Source: Macrosoma leucophasiata | Taxonomy: Eukaryota > Arthropoda > Insecta > Lepidoptera > Hedylidae | NCBI GenBank assembly: GCA_036365455.1 | Contig: JAWQUS010000009.1 | Location: 7,031,001-7,095,000, forward strand | Length of the DNA: 64,000 nucleotides | Direction: 5' to 3' | Shown here: piece by piece, positions 24,601 to 33,072 of the stretch | Position numbering within the stretch: the stretch's first letter is position 1 | Layout of the letters: each line of letters opens with the position of its first letter | Notes under the pieces: model-generated | Told to the model about the DNA's origin: nothing | The model's database searches: none | Seen by the model: only the letters and a program-made list of their open reading frames with translations | Position numbers and translations under genes: made by a program

Positions 24601-24984
24601 GCTACTTTTATCTCCATACATACATACATACAAATAAATAGAATTTGAGTGTCTCCGATTTTGACGGGACTTCCACTGGCAGATAGCTGATGTAAAAAGG
24701 AGTAAATTATTACATATTATTAATTTTATACTAGCTGCGCCCACGACTTCTTCCGGGTAGATACTGAACAATCATATTTTTTCTCACGTGGACGAAGTCG
24801 CGGGCACAGCTAGTTGATAATATAATCAACACAACAAATTAAACTGTTTGCCTAGATTTTCACTGTAGTCTTTCTAGCTTCTTACCAAATTTATAATAAC
24901 TGCAATCCATATCACATAGCCCCATCCACCTTCCGGTGCAAGGAGCTTATATTTTTTCACAGTTTGCAACTTGATTTCACTCAT
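9481..24984 (-). CDS. Monocarboxylate transporter-like (SLC16/MCT family) protein, 10 coding exons, complete
   Basis: Exons in transcript order: 24886-24984, 20551-20674, 19216-19358, 18742-18844, 18022-18195, 17383-17524, 15587-15734, 13244-13391, 12113-12304, 9481-9620. They join in one frame (1413 nt, 470 aa plus stop), and every intron has GT-AG ends, mostly GTAAG donors. The N-terminus carries PEGGWGY (about residues 17-23), matching the MCT signature before TM1. Residues about 139-148 read [10 protein letters not shown], matching the second MCT signature after TM4. Hydrophobic stretches suit a 12-TM major facilitator, and a polar loop (about 205-255, rich in N, D and S) fits the cytoplasmic TM6-TM7 linker. 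The family moves monocarboxylates or related small molecules across membranes, often with protons; the substrate cannot be told here. The length is typical. The ATG follows an AG acceptor 41 nt upstream, so at least one non-coding 5' exon must exist. The introns are loaded with repeats. Confidence 0.9.
10508..10966 (+). mobile_element. TIR element P copy 1 (MITE-like, ~459 bp), in last MCT intron
   Basis: Bounded by AAAGGAGATGTTGC and GCAACATCTCCTTT. It has no coding potential. A second copy lies in opposite orientation at 11603-12078. Confidence 0.8.
11215..11360. mobile_element. MITE with TIR CCCCCTTATTCATAAACGT
   Basis: A 146-bp element with mirrored ends CCCCCTTATTCATAAACGT and ACGTTTATGAATAAGGGGG. 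Other copies are at 13432-13571 and, degraded at one end, 52762-52902. Confidence 0.85.
11254..11601. repeat. Tandem duplication, ~170 bp, two apparently identical copies
   Basis: 11254-11423 and 11432-11601 (178-bp period) look identical by eye. The duplicated block spans most of the MITE plus its right flank, so the second MITE copy lacks its left TIR. Confidence 0.85.
11603..12078 (-). mobile_element. TIR element P copy 2 (MITE-like, ~476 bp), inverted
   Basis: The reverse complement of copy 1 across its length with small indels, with the same AAAGGAGATGTTGC ends. It ends about 35 nt from the donor of MCT exon 9. Confidence 0.82.
12113..12304 (-). CDS. MCT-like transporter, coding exon 9
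   Basis: 192 nt, phase 1 in and phase 1 out, TTTTACAG acceptor and GTAAGT donor. It encodes TM9-TM11, including a G...[19 protein letters not shown] run that precedes the PL(R) turn common in MCTs. TIR elements lie about 35 nt past the donor and a SINE-like copy about 40 nt before the acceptor. Confidence 0.89.
12345..12633 (-). repeat. SINE-like repeat (family A), in MCT intron
   Basis: Nearly full-length minus-strand copy, T-run end at 12345 and CTACCACCAGT end at 12633. Its tail lies about 40 nt from the acceptor of MCT exon 9. Confidence 0.85.
12748..12862 (-). repeat. Partial tRNA-derived SINE (family B)
   Basis: Body with ACAAATATTTGTTCCGGCAC and an A-rich GGGAATCGAAACC B-box remnant. 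The head beyond that is lost. Confidence 0.7.
12995..13133 (-). repeat. SINE-like repeat (family A), 3' half
   Basis: Only the 3' half (GCATGCAGTTCACATTGATG to CGGAAATTACAGCG) is present. Confidence 0.8.
13244..13391 (-). CDS. MCT-like transporter, coding exon 8
   Basis: 148 nt, phase 0 in and phase 1 out, GTAAGT donor. It encodes TM8 with [18 protein letters not shown] and the linker to TM9. The FGDLITR motif matches the conserved DxxGR-like position after TM8 in this family. A MITE lies about 37 nt beyond the acceptor. Confidence 0.88.
13432..13571. mobile_element. MITE with TIR CCCCCTTATTCATAAACGT, copy 2
   Basis: About 140 bp with both TIRs intact, in the MCT intron about 40 nt from the acceptor of exon 8. 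Confidence 0.85.
13649..13707. repeat. Perfect hairpin, 23-bp arms, 13-nt loop
   Basis: Arms 13649-13671 and 13685-13707 (core AAAGGACAAACTCCTACTA) are exact reverse complements. The sequence just upstream (13575-13650) is an AT-rich tandem of TACATAGGTATATATAATAT. It lies in an MCT intron. Confidence 0.85.
14058..14132 (-). tRNA. tRNA-like sequence, unit 1 (probable tRNA pseudogene)
   Basis: Acceptor GCTTCAG pairs with CTGAAGT. The D stem is GCTT/GAGC, and the T arm GCGAG-TTCGAGT-CTCGC is perfect. The anticodon stem GCTGG/CCAGT closes a 10-nt loop instead of 7, so no clear anticodon. TTTTC-type pol III stop follows. Confidence 0.5.
14364..14437 (-). tRNA. tRNA-like sequence, unit 2 (probable tRNA pseudogene)
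   Basis: Same fold as unit 1, with D stem GCTC/GAGC intact and a 9-nt anticodon loop. A T-run (TTTTTC) follows on the 3' side. Confidence 0.5.
14533..14822 (+). repeat. tRNA-like repeat unit 3, inverted relative to units 1-2
   Basis: It starts TGTTAATGCGAAATAATATA, carries the GATGGCGCTGCTGCTACC block and the tRNA-like core, and ends with A-rich sequence. Nearly identical to unit 2 in reverse complement. Confidence 0.8.
14717..14790 (+). tRNA. tRNA-like sequence, unit 3 (probable tRNA pseudogene)
   Basis: 74 nt. Acceptor 7 bp, D stem 4 bp with a GG in the loop, perfect T arm, 9-nt anticodon loop (ACTAGATTC). TTTTTC follows. Confidence 0.5.
15587..15734 (-). CDS. MCT-like transporter, coding exon 7
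   Basis: 148 nt, phase 2 in and phase 0 out, TTTCCAG acceptor and GTGAGT donor. It encodes MDVALFKKY and TM7 ([20 protein letters not shown]), ending LLWSD. The ...DVALFKKY...F...Y...LP block before TM7 is typical of insect MCT-like proteins. Confidence 0.87.
15819..16058 (+). repeat. SINE-like repeat (family A), in MCT intron
   Basis: 5'-truncated copy starting at GCATTACCTAATATACTTGC and ending in an A-run; about 85 nt from the acceptor of MCT exon 7. Confidence 0.83.
16205..16830 (+). mobile_element. Degenerate RTE-like LINE 3' region
   Basis: 16205-16260 contains a shared block (AGATGTTCACTGCTGAACAA, then AGGCCTCCCCCAAAG). 16540-16800 translates in broken frames to the common C-terminal pattern [12 protein letters not shown]...[15 protein letters not shown]...AW, then [10 protein letters not shown]. 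Multiple stops show it is dead. A short related block is at 50755-50815. Confidence 0.6.
17383..17524 (-). CDS. MCT-like transporter, coding exon 6 (central loop)
   Basis: 142 nt, phase 1 in and phase 2 out. It encodes a polar Asn/Asp/Ser-rich segment, the variable TM6-TM7 loop of MCT proteins. A tRNA-derived SINE starts only about 25 nt beyond the acceptor, on the intron side. Confidence 0.83.
17549..17785 (+). repeat. tRNA-derived SINE (family B), full length
   Basis: Head GGTTAGTCCAGCGGTGCGAA and B box GGGTTCGATCCCC are well kept. The end of the body is duplicated (GTGTAAGCGTGTAA repeats). It lies about 25 nt from the acceptor of MCT exon 6, antisense to the gene. Confidence 0.88.
18022..18195 (-). 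CDS. MCT-like transporter, coding exon 5
   Basis: 174 nt, phase 1 in and phase 1 out, TTTTAG acceptor and GTAAGT donor. It encodes TM5-TM6 ([12 protein letters not shown], then [12 protein letters not shown]) and the basic start of the cytoplasmic loop (HKRKVEIS). Confidence 0.87.
18742..18844 (-). CDS. MCT-like transporter, coding exon 4
   Basis: 103 nt, phase 0 in and phase 1 out, GTAAGC donor. It starts SFGVGLLYN and carries [10 protein letters not shown], the second family signature, followed by the start of TM5. Confidence 0.88.
18966..19004. repeat. Hairpin, ~18-bp arms
   Basis: AAGATTTTTTTAGGTTATT followed directly by AAATAACCTAAAAAATCTT, nearly perfect with almost no loop; in an MCT intron. 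Confidence 0.8.
19050..19122 (+). repeat. Short tandem repeat, ~37-bp unit x2
   Basis: GTCGAATTAGCAGGATAGCT, GTCGAATAAGCGGGATAGCT and ACGAATAAGCGGTATAA follow each other at ~37-nt spacing. Confidence 0.65.
19216..19358 (-). CDS. MCT-like transporter, coding exon 3
   Basis: 143 nt, phase 1 in and phase 0 out, GTGAAA donor. It encodes TM2-TM3 and the linker ([15 protein letters not shown], then a long hydrophobic run), ending ILCYGFMQ. A dispersed repeat begins about 30 nt beyond its acceptor. Confidence 0.86.
19385..19690 (+). repeat. Dispersed repeat, family G
   Basis: (AATAAT)n then GGCAACCCATTATACGTCCC, ACTGCTGGGAACGAGTCTCT, GGGGGGAGGCTTG, and TTAACGTGCCCTCCGAAGCA...GCGGTCACCCAT. Begins about 30 nt from the acceptor of MCT exon 3. 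Partial copies: 43523-43580, 47930-48150 and 53425-53530. Confidence 0.75.
19930..20047 (+). mobile_element. LINE 3' UTR with (GTT)n tail
   Basis: It ends GTGTACAATAAAGTGTATTG then a (TTG)n repeat, the same style of terminus as the LINE at 5.1 kb. Only the 3' terminus is present. Confidence 0.55.
20551..20674 (-). CDS. MCT-like transporter, coding exon 2
   Basis: 124 nt between a TTACAG acceptor and a GTGAGT donor, phase 0 in and phase 1 out. It encodes the region between TM1 and TM2, including the [19 protein letters not shown] stretch usual for MCT proteins. Confidence 0.86.
21629..22055 (+). repeat. CCA/ACC-rich imperfect trinucleotide tract
   Basis: About 430 bp of interrupted ACC/CCA repeats in MCT intron 1, antisense to the gene. 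It opens long Thr/Pro-rich ORFs in two frames that are repeat artefacts. Confidence 0.85.
22228..23112 (-). repeat. Composite dispersed repeat D-C, inverted copy in MCT intron 1
   Basis: The C part starts ACCGGCCAAGTGCGAGTCGA...TTCCGTAC and runs to GGTCCGTTTTTACTTTTTAG. The D part follows, ending TTACACTTCTACAG...TATAAGTATAGATA. About 22330-23112 is the reverse complement of 23462-24240. (CAGA)n tracts lie in both parts. Confidence 0.82.
23462..24815 (+). repeat. Composite dispersed repeat D-C-E in MCT intron 1
   Basis: D (TATACTTATAATAAATCTGT to TTCTGTATC), C (GGTAAAACCGGACCCTACGG to 24240) and E (TAAAATTGGAGTGTCTG onward, with only two tandem units) end in a hairpin ACTAGCTGCGCCCACGACTT / GACGAAGTCGCGGGCACAGC. 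Same order as 34008-36282. Confidence 0.8.
24731..24815. repeat. Terminal hairpin of composite repeat, copy 1
   Basis: About 27-bp arms (ACTAGCTG...CCACGACTTC / GAAGTCGCGGGCACAGCTAGT) around a 30-nt loop with GATACTGAACAATCATATTT. The same hairpin is at 36195-36282. Confidence 0.75.
24886..24984 (-). CDS. MCT-like transporter, coding exon 1
   Basis: Thirty-three codons from the ATG at 24984 to a GTAAG donor, ending in phase 0. It holds the PEGGWGY signature and the start of TM1 ([10 protein letters not shown]). The start is chosen because this signature sits about 15-20 residues from the N-terminus in the family and no upstream in-frame ATG lies in the same exon. Confidence 0.88.
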
Positions 24985-25025
24985 CTTCTTATTTATTCAC
25001 CGTCACTAACTGAAGAACTGCAATC
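24985..25025 (-). other. MCT-like transporter, 5' UTR part of exon 1
   Basis: A TTTTTCAG acceptor precedes 25025, leaving 41 nt of non-coding leader before the ATG. This implies a separate upstream non-coding first exon and promoter at higher coordinates. I could not place them. Confidence 0.5.
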
Positions 25026-27231
25026 CTGAAAAATGTATAAACACAGACGTCTGTTCAACATCTCGATACTATCTCATAATTATCAAGATGCTATTTGTTT
25101 GGTAGTAAAGCTACAGGTAAGTATCATAAATCCATACTTTAGGTATGGTTAGGAAATAAAATGAACAGGCAAAATATAATAAATATCCTTCGCTCAATTG
25201 TGTTCTAAGTAGGTATAGTTGAAAAATATTTTACTACAAAGCTTGAACGCGATTTGACAAGTGGTAAATGATTTAGACAATAAACGAAAAAAAAATCTAC
25301 TGACACTTTTTCAAAAGTTTGACTGTCTGATAATATAACGTATGCCTATAAAAGTTTATTGACGCAACTTTCTTACTTTGCGACTTGTGAGAATACTGCC
25401 ATAACAAGAGTTACATTCATCAAAGAAGTAGGCGATGAGCAGAGTGATTAACATGATCAGTGTTACAGTATATAAGGTCACAGGTTCAGTGGTCTATGAA
25501 GAATTCATCTAAGTCATCATAATGAATTAGAATATTATGGAATATTATTACATTAATATAAATTTCCACTACATTCTTGTTTTATTGATGGTGCCATCAT
25601 ACACATTTGTAGAGCGAGTAAATATGTTATTTGATAAGATGCCAGATAGAGATATATATTATAATGTCTTTGATTAATTACGTTTTTCATTTGAAGTTTA
25701 CCTTGAACTGCTCGACGCTTTAATGGTAGTGGGTACAAGGGTAAAGATTCGATCCCCAGGTTGGGGATGGCGGATGTTTTCACAGACTCGTCTAGAGTAT
25801 GGTAACGTAACTATCCTAGCTTAATATCAATAGGGACATTAAATATGTATATGGTGCGTAAGGCTATTTAAATTAAGAAACACCCATTTTATTAATAGAA
25901 AAAATGGATGGTGATTATTAACACAATGGAATCCTATAATTTATAAAATTAAATTTCAGACGCACCAGCGTGCGAGACCTCAAGATACCATAAGTCAATT
26001 TTACGTTTATCCTAAACGTAAGGCGTCCACGAAATCGACGGAGGTAGCTACATATAGCCTCTATTCATTTCTGGATTAGCCTAGAAGCAAATTAAGCAAT
26101 TGTTCGGACGTCACGTCATTGGGGATACCAGAGACAGATAAGTTGCTCAAATAGGGGGGGACACAGGCAGATATAAGGTATAAAAGCAGGTGGGAGTATT
26201 TCCTTTTCTTTTTGCTCATCAAGTAGAAAACTTGTAAAGGTATAGTAAATTTCTTATCAACAAAAAAACCTTAATCCGTCACTGCCTCTATTGGGCAATT
26301 GAGGAATAATAACATAAAGGGCATGGAGAGTATTCTGAATATCAATTTAATAAATTACAAACAATATTGTGCACTACTATACTGCCAATTGATTATTTCT
26401 AATGAATAGTTCAATTGACATCAAGTAATATGGAAGTTCATCTAAATAATTAAAATTAAAGACAAACAGTTTCTTGCTCATATATTTGTGTAAGAAATAG
26501 CAACGTTGTCGGTTTTTGAAAACTGGATGTTTAAGACAGTCTGGCTGCCGTCATTCCATTTATTATTCGCAGCATACTTTAACAGGCTAAAATGTCAACA
26601 AGACTATAGAATTTCAAGTAATTTTAAGGAGAATTTATGATAAAATGCACCTGGTAACAGTTATTTTTAACCGAGTTCAAAAAAACGAGAAGGTTCTCAA
26701 TTCGGCCGGTATTTTTTTTTTTTTTTATGCATGTACGCCAATTTCGTCGAGATTCTGGACCGATTTACGTAATTCTTGTTGTGTTTGATGCGGAATAGTT
26801 TCGAATTAGTCTCATAAAAATTTTATTCGGGTAGGCACATTAGTTTTTATTTTATGAGCATTTTTTACTTACTTTCACCTCAAACTAAAGGAATAAGATT
26901 AGACAGCGTGTTGTCATAACAATGCGTTGAATCCACTGACGTCCTAGATAGTCCTAATGCGCATGACAACAAGTGACAATGAGATATTTACTCATCGAAG
27001 ACACAACACAGCTTATTTACTCCTTCGTGGATAAATGAATAGAGTTCAAAAATCATTAATTATTTTCATTGATTCCGTATAGTCGTGTAATAATTTTGTA
27101 TCGACACATCTAAACAGTTTAAATTATGTACCAATCATATTGTCACGAAGTTAGAAGAGTCAAATTTTACAAATTTAACAGATGTGAACATTAATGTTAT
27201 TGACAATGCAGCAATAAACTAAAAAGTATTA

Positions 27232-27674
27232 AATAAAAATAACTACGTTAAGAAAAACCGACTTCAAATCTAAAAAGTAAAAAATAATACAGATTTAATA
27301 TTAATTATATACTACCTATTATTTATATGTGTTATTTACTAATAGGATTGAAGTAGGTGCCAAGCCAAAATCATTAAAGTAGGCATTTCATTGTATTAAA
27401 ATGTAACTTCATGCCTGTAATCCCCGAAGGGGTAGGCAGAGGTAAATGCATGCATTCAAGCATACATGCAAACACCCACGATTCGCCGGTTACGTTTTTT
27501 TTTCATTGTATTAATTTGCTCGTATTCATATTTAAGTGATTAAAATATAATTATTTGTTTAAGGCTTGGCAGCGACTTCAATCCTATTAGTAAATAACAA
27601 ATATAATAAAGTATATATATAAAATATAATTTAGATTTGAAGTCGGTTTTTCTTAACGTAGTTATTTTTTACTA
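27232..27674. mobile_element. MITE-like element with ~43-bp TIR
   Basis: Left AAAAATAACTACGTTAAGAA plus AAACCGACTTCAAATCTAAA is mirrored at the right (27630-27672). A second inner inverted pair (TTACTAATAGGATTGAAGT) makes it largely palindromic. Confidence 0.82.
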
Positions 27675-28020
27675 TTTCAATTAATTACAAAATATGGTTG
27701 GAGTACATCTTTAAAAATATATCTTAAAACCTAAATTTTGTCACAGCTAGTCAATGTTATATTATCTCTCTGTATTTTACGTTACATTTATCTTTTAACC
27801 GTACATAAAACCGTAAACATATTCGATGTTTGTTGTGTCTTCAAAAGAAATGTTGTTGATATACACTAGACCAGACTGGATACTTATCAAGTTTGGGTTA
27901 GTCGGAATGTCAACAAATAGTGTAGCATGTAGAAGTAGGTACCAATACGTATTTTTAGTGGTGGTAGGTGCTCTAGTGATGAAGCTCAACCCTCGACCAT
28001 AGGCAACATCGTATTACCTG

Positions 28021-28080
28021 TACGTGCCAATATGATACCTGTACGTGCCAATATGATACCTGTACGTGCCAATATGACTG
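28021..28080 (+). repeat. Minisatellite, 21-bp unit x ~3
   Basis: TACGTGCCAATATGATACCTG repeated almost perfectly three times. Confidence 0.85.
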
Positions 28081-29304
28081 TACAAAAACTATTAGTACTA
28101 GGGGCTTGATATTTGGCTCAAGTATACAACTTAATTAGGCCGACAAAGTGGTAGAATAAAAACATGTTTTTTTTTTCAATTAAGGGGGGTACCTTCACTA
28201 CATGTAGCGCGCGGATAATTTTTTGTTTATTATATAGTGTGGCATATCGTTAAATAGGTCTTTCAAAATGTTACGGATGAAGAAACATCATTTTTCGATT
28301 CAGTTAACTGTTTGTGACTTATTAAGCTTTAATAAAGTAAATAGTGTTAGTGTTACTACAAGTTATATTATAGTATAGTTATGGTATGTGGTATAGGTAT
28401 GTTAGTTTTTATGGTATTTATTTTATGTGGGCCTATGTTTACTTTAAGCACTGTTGCCTGAAAAGAAATAAATAAATAAATAAAAGGGCCGATTTTCGTT
28501 AGAGTCCCCCCCTCCCTACCGACTAAACGGTTGTTGTAAGAAATTCATACGTTACGGCAATAGTAGCCATATATAATGAAATTAAAAGGAAAACTATCAC
28601 ACTTAAGTTGGCTTTACAAGTGTGCGAGTAATAGTCGACCAAATGTATTTTACTCGAAAATTTCGAACAACTCCATGGAAAATATTTATATAATTTTCTC
28701 CTTACATTTCTTACTCTGTAAATGCACTAAATACGGCACCCTACACTGCGGGTGGCCCGACACGCACTTGACCGGTTTTATGTTCTATATGTAGATGTAA
28801 AAATGTTTTTATGTAAATATCTAAAGGCTGCAGTCATCACTTAACATCAATGTGAGCTGCACAGTTGTTTGCCTCCTACCTAACAAAAAGAAAATCTTTT
28901 TGACATTCGTTTGAAAATTCGTAAATTATTTAAATCACGCTGTTACCACAAAGGTCCCCTATAATTTGATCGACCTTCAACGTCAAGTAACAAATCAAAA
29001 GAGAAAGCTCGGCAACCCACATTATTCTCGATAACGCCTCCGGATGTCAGAGACTTGAAAATATATTTTTGGCACCAAATTATTTGTTTGAAAATGAACG
29101 ATTTCATGCAAAAGACTTGATCCACTTCATTCTTTCACTGAGAAGGAATGTAATATGAAGTATTATTGTTTGCACAGATATCTTTATTGCCAAAATATAA
29201 ATATTGAAACAAATAGCGGACTTAACGCTAATAGCGTTCTCTACTAGTCAACCATCGGTGGTATGCAAAAAAAAAAACTGAGTCTGATTACAGGAGTCAT
29301 GGTT

Positions 29305-29650
29305 ATTCAAAAACCGGTCTAGTGCGAGTCAGACTCGCGCACGATGTGTTTATTATCTATAAAAATCTTCAATAAAAATCTTTCTTGTATGGGAGAGCCT
29401 TACTTAAATAATAATTTTATTTTAATGTATTTTTTAAAGTGAAAAACCTATTACCGTTATATATATCGAGCAAAAACATCACGTTTGTTGTATGAGAAAC
29501 CCTCTAAATATTATTTTTATTCGTTAAAGCAACAACAGAAATACATAATCTGTTAAAAAATCATCAGTTTAGCTATCACAGGCGGGTGACCGACAGACGG
29601 ACGGACGAACGGACGGTCAAACAGATGGAGGGGCAGATAAAAAAAAAACT
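29305..29650 (+). repeat. Dispersed repeat, family C, diverged
   Basis: AAAACCGGTCTAGTGCGAGTCAGACTCGCG...GAGCAAAAACATCACGTTTG...CGGACGGACG, as in 22228-22660. Short relics of the same family are at 9680-9800, 10234-10310, 42946-42990 and 45385-45430. Confidence 0.72.
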
Positions 29651-29654
29651 AAAT

Positions 29655-29748
29655 ACGCTTACACTCACAGCCCCACAGTAGGTATAAACCTGTGTCGTGG
29701 GTGCCGTTGTACACATACAACACATACACAAACACCCAGACCCGATGG
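29655..29748 (-). repeat. Partial tRNA-derived SINE (family B), body only
   Basis: Contains GCTTACACTCACAGCCCCAC...CACAAACACCCAGACCCG, the 3' half of the SINE. It interrupts a family C repeat. Confidence 0.75.
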
Positions 29749-29749
29749 A

Positions 29750-30978
29750 TGGACAGATAGACGAACGCACAGTGGATTCTTTGTACGTACTTAACCGGGC
29801 TTGTATTATCTCATCTGAGAAGATATAGTTCCTCTGAGCCGAAAATCACAGGAACATACAGTACCTACCATCTAACGATAATACGCTAAACTACTTAATA
29901 TGATACCTGATAAAATATTAAGATTTTTACTGTAGGTAGTTTTTAAGATAAAAACTTGTTTTAGTAAGATTATAAAAAAAAAAGATCTGGACGAATTGAG
30001 AACCTCCTCCTTTTTTGAAGTCGGTTAAAAATATTATATTATTTAGTTTCTTAGTAATAAAATTACCACTTACTCTTTTCTCGAAAATATGTTTCACTGA
30101 ATCACTTCTAAAATAATAAGAATATTTAAATAATTGACAACAAACACAACTCTCAGCTTGTGTCTATAAATAATGTATATTTTTGAAGAAATCACAATTC
30201 ACAAGTTGTAAACGTTGTTCGTCACAGTGCGTCTAGACTAATTGCCGTGATAAGATATCATTTATTAATAAGCCTGTTTTTTTACACTCATTTTCGCAAT
30301 AAACACAACAGCTACCATGTCTGTTATGTTAGAGTGCGATATCCTAAAATTGTTTCCTAGATTGACAGACTCTTTGGTCTTTTCTAAATCTTTAATTAAT
30401 TTGTCTATCAATGTGCCTGCAAAGGAAATCACGGATCACTGATTGATGTCTGTGTAATAGAGACCAAATTAAGCGTTTGTATGGAATTTTGGCGGAGTGT
30501 CCGCGGTGTGCCTGTAGTTTCTAATTTGAAGAAACCTGTAGGTAGAACAGCCAAGATTTCTGTTACTTGTGCAGATAGGCTATAGGAGTCACTTGCCATC
30601 CACATTACCAACTGCATGCTTGTTTGCCACCTTCAAGGATTTAGATGCACAGGCGGTTTTCTGTGTATCTAAATCAATTGTCTAAATGAAATTTTCTGAA
30701 AATTTCATTACATTCACTGGAAGTGTGTGCAGTCACAAAAAAATTTTTTTCACCCTGGCAAGAGTTGCCAGTGCGCGCCAGCTCTAGAGCCCTTGTCAAA
30801 CATCACTGCCGAACCGATCCGAACCGAAAACGTGTCGAATGGGAAGCGAAACAAAGACGTCAAACTAGGGTCAGCGAAGCGCACTTGTGGCAAAAGCGAA
30901 GCGTGGCTTGACATCACTTCACTCATGGCGCGTCCCACAACCCAAGGTCTCCTGTCAGAGGAAATGTGTAGTGAAAAC
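29750..30978. other. No gene supported
   Basis: 29975-30035 is a repeat end (GAGAACCTCCTCCTTTTTTG, then AAGTCGG). 30740-30970 is GC-richer, with GCGAAGCG repeats and overlapping ORFs on both strands; none has splice or family support. Confidence 0.4.
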
Positions 30979-31120
30979 ATAGAGCAACACGGGCCATCGG
31001 CCGACCGGAGAGGAGCCATAGCGTTTAAAAGTTGCTTGTGCTTGTACTTTGACAGAGGGGAAAGCCATATATGACTACTCCGCGCCGGTCCGCCGCGGCC
31101 GGTAGCCCATGTTCTTCTAT
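30979..31120. mobile_element. TIR element, CATAGAGCAAC family, deleted copy
   Basis: 142 bp with CATAGAGCAACACGGGCCAT on the left and a decayed matching end GGCCGGTAGCCCATGTTCTT on the right. Confidence 0.75.
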
Positions 31121-31144
31121 CAGAGAAACAGATTCTGTAACTCT

Positions 31145-31255
31145 AAGCCAGGGTTGTACCAAGATATTTGTTAAAGTTAAGTTAAAGCTTAAAGAAATTA
31201 GTTAAAGTTAGAGAAGGATGTGAAATGTTACAATAACTTTAACTGTTCAAGATGC
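31145..31255. mobile_element. MITE, GGGTTGCACCA family, one end missing
   Basis: Starts CCAGGGTTGTACCAAGATAT, keeps GAGAAGGATGTGAAATGTTA, then loses the right TIR before the hairpin at 31290. Confidence 0.7.
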
Positions 31256-31289
31256 ACTTGTTTAAGTTAGATATATATCAGATGTTGCT

Positions 31290-31358
31290 ATTACACCAGC
31301 GTTTTCGGCATTGTTAAGGTTATCAGAACTTTAACAATGCCGAAAACGCTGGTGTAAT
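31290..31358. repeat. Hairpin, 32-bp arms, 5-nt loop
   Basis: Arms 31290-31321 and 31327-31358 (core ACACCAGCGTTTTCGGCATT) pair fully except for one position that is a G-U wobble in RNA. Confidence 0.9.
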
Positions 31359-31399
31359 TCATTTTTTAAAGTCAATGTTACTGTTATTATTAAATTTTA

Positions 31400-31657
31400 C
31401 TGGTGGTAGAGCTCCGTCACTGAACTACCTAATATACTTGCCGCTAAATGGTAGTGTTCAGTACGATCGTATTCCGGTCAGGTAGTAATGTACGGCCCTG
31501 TAATTTCCGGCACAGAGGCATAACACCTTAGGCCTCAGGAGTGGTAACGCATCTACTTTGACCTTGACCTTTGTGTGGGTGTCTATAGGCTACAGTCATC
31601 ACTTAATATCAATGTGAACTGCATGCTTGTTTGCCACTTCCATTACATAAAAGAAAC
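31400..31657 (+). repeat. SINE-like repeat (family A)
   Basis: Near full-length plus-strand copy from ACTGGTGGTAGAGCTCCGTC to CCATTACATAAAAG, with a small internal deletion near the 5' end. Confidence 0.85.
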
Positions 31658-32044
31658 ATAACTTTAATCATTAGATTACTGTGGTACAATCGAACCTTAA
31701 TGTTACCTGATAAGTGAAATGAATGATACTTCAATTCTTCTATTTAAAACATTGCTTTTATATTTTTGTAGGAGAAATATCAGTATCGTATTGTTTTTCT
31801 AAGCTCATTAATTACTAACTAGCGGCTCGCCCCGGCTTCGCGCGGGTGCAATGAATATAATATAGCCTATGTCACTCAGTGAAGATGCAGCTTTCTGATG
31901 GTGAAATAATTTTTGAAATCGGTCTAGTAATTTTAATGTGAAAACGTTACAAACATACACACAAAAACACAAATGCTTCCTTATATTCACACATTAAATT
32001 AAGGCTTTAAAAGCTATATTATGTGATGGGTATATAAATAAATA

Positions 32045-32240
32045 AAATATTGTTACACTGACAGCCCCACACTAGGTATAAACCTGCATCGTGGATGCCG
32101 TTGTCCACATACAACACAAACACCCAGACCCGAAACAAATATCTGTAGACCACACAAATATTTGTCCCGCTGCGGGAATCGAACCCGTGACACTTCGAAA
32201 CAAACAGTCGTCTCACACAGTTGGACTAACCGGGTCGTCA
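32045..32240 (-). repeat. tRNA-derived SINE (family B)
   Basis: Complete copy on the minus strand, from the GACGACCCGGTTAGTCCAAC head to the GTGTAAC tail next to an ATAAATAAATAAA stretch. Confidence 0.85.
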
Positions 32241-32297
32241 AACAAATACCATGGTATTTATGTTAAAATAATACCTAAGTAAAAAATAAAGAAAAAT

Positions 32298-32428
32298 CCG
32301 ACACAGAGGCATAAAACCTTAGGCCTCAGGAGTGGTAACGCATCTGGGGGTGTCTATAGGCTGCAGTCATCACTTAACATCAATGTGAACTGCATGCTAG
32401 TTTACCACTTACATTACATTAAAAAAAA
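32298..32428 (+). repeat. SINE-like repeat (family A), 3' half
   Basis: From CCGACACAGAGGCATAAAAC to an A-run; the start is missing. Confidence 0.8.
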
Positions 32429-32941
32429 TGATCCGTAACATAAATTATTTTGAGCATAAATAAAATCTTCACCGTAAATAAAAATGTGACGTTAAGGTGT
32501 TACCTAATAAGATGGCTCTCGTAATTTGAACTGTGAGCACGTTTGAACGAAGCTTGTAAGGTCTGTGTTAAACTGATTATATTGTTATCGGCTGGCGCTG
32601 ACCTCTAACCTTCTAACATCAATGTAATTTTAGCACCAGCCTATAATAATTATAAATGTTTAGAATAACGTTTCGATATCTAAATAAAGTTTATGTAAGT
32701 ATACATTTTGATAACCTATTTTCTTTTAAAATAACTTCCACCTAATGCATTTACTTTTGAATGGATAATCGTTGGCATTGTCGAAGGCCATTACACAAAG
32801 CGGTTCGGGACAGAACGACGCCAATCTTTTGAATGATATATTTTACCCGTATATAATTAAATGATTACGTTGTTCGCCAAAAAGTTACGAATTGATCCCT
32901 TCTAATAGTTAGCGATTACCATCTCCGGGCATATTGGCCAA

Positions 32942-33072
32942 ACTCTGAGTACGAGATTCACAGACCGCACTACGACTTTATTTGCTTCGAACTGTCAAAT
33001 CCCATACATTTCTGACAACATACTTTGCTCAAAGTAAAGTCGTAGTGCAGTCTGTGAATCTCGCACTGAGTG
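32942..33072. mobile_element. MITE-like element, ~38-bp TIR
   Basis: GAGATTCACAGAC(C/T)GCACTACGACTTTA occurs at both ends in inverted orientation around a short interior, about 130 bp in all. Confidence 0.8.

Larger units (their letters stand above)
25026..28820. other. Region upstream of MCT exon 1, mostly unassigned
   Basis: Should hold the non-coding first exon or promoter of the MCT-like gene, not located. GGTATAAAAGCAGG at about 26177 resembles a TATA box on the plus strand. 26680-26880 and 27405-27500 are repeat relics; the TIR element at 27232 and minisatellite at 28021 are listed separately. Confidence 0.4.

Noticed and set aside
30727..31074. Overlapping ORFs on both strands
   Set aside because: They cross into the TIR element at 30979 and have no recognised domain.
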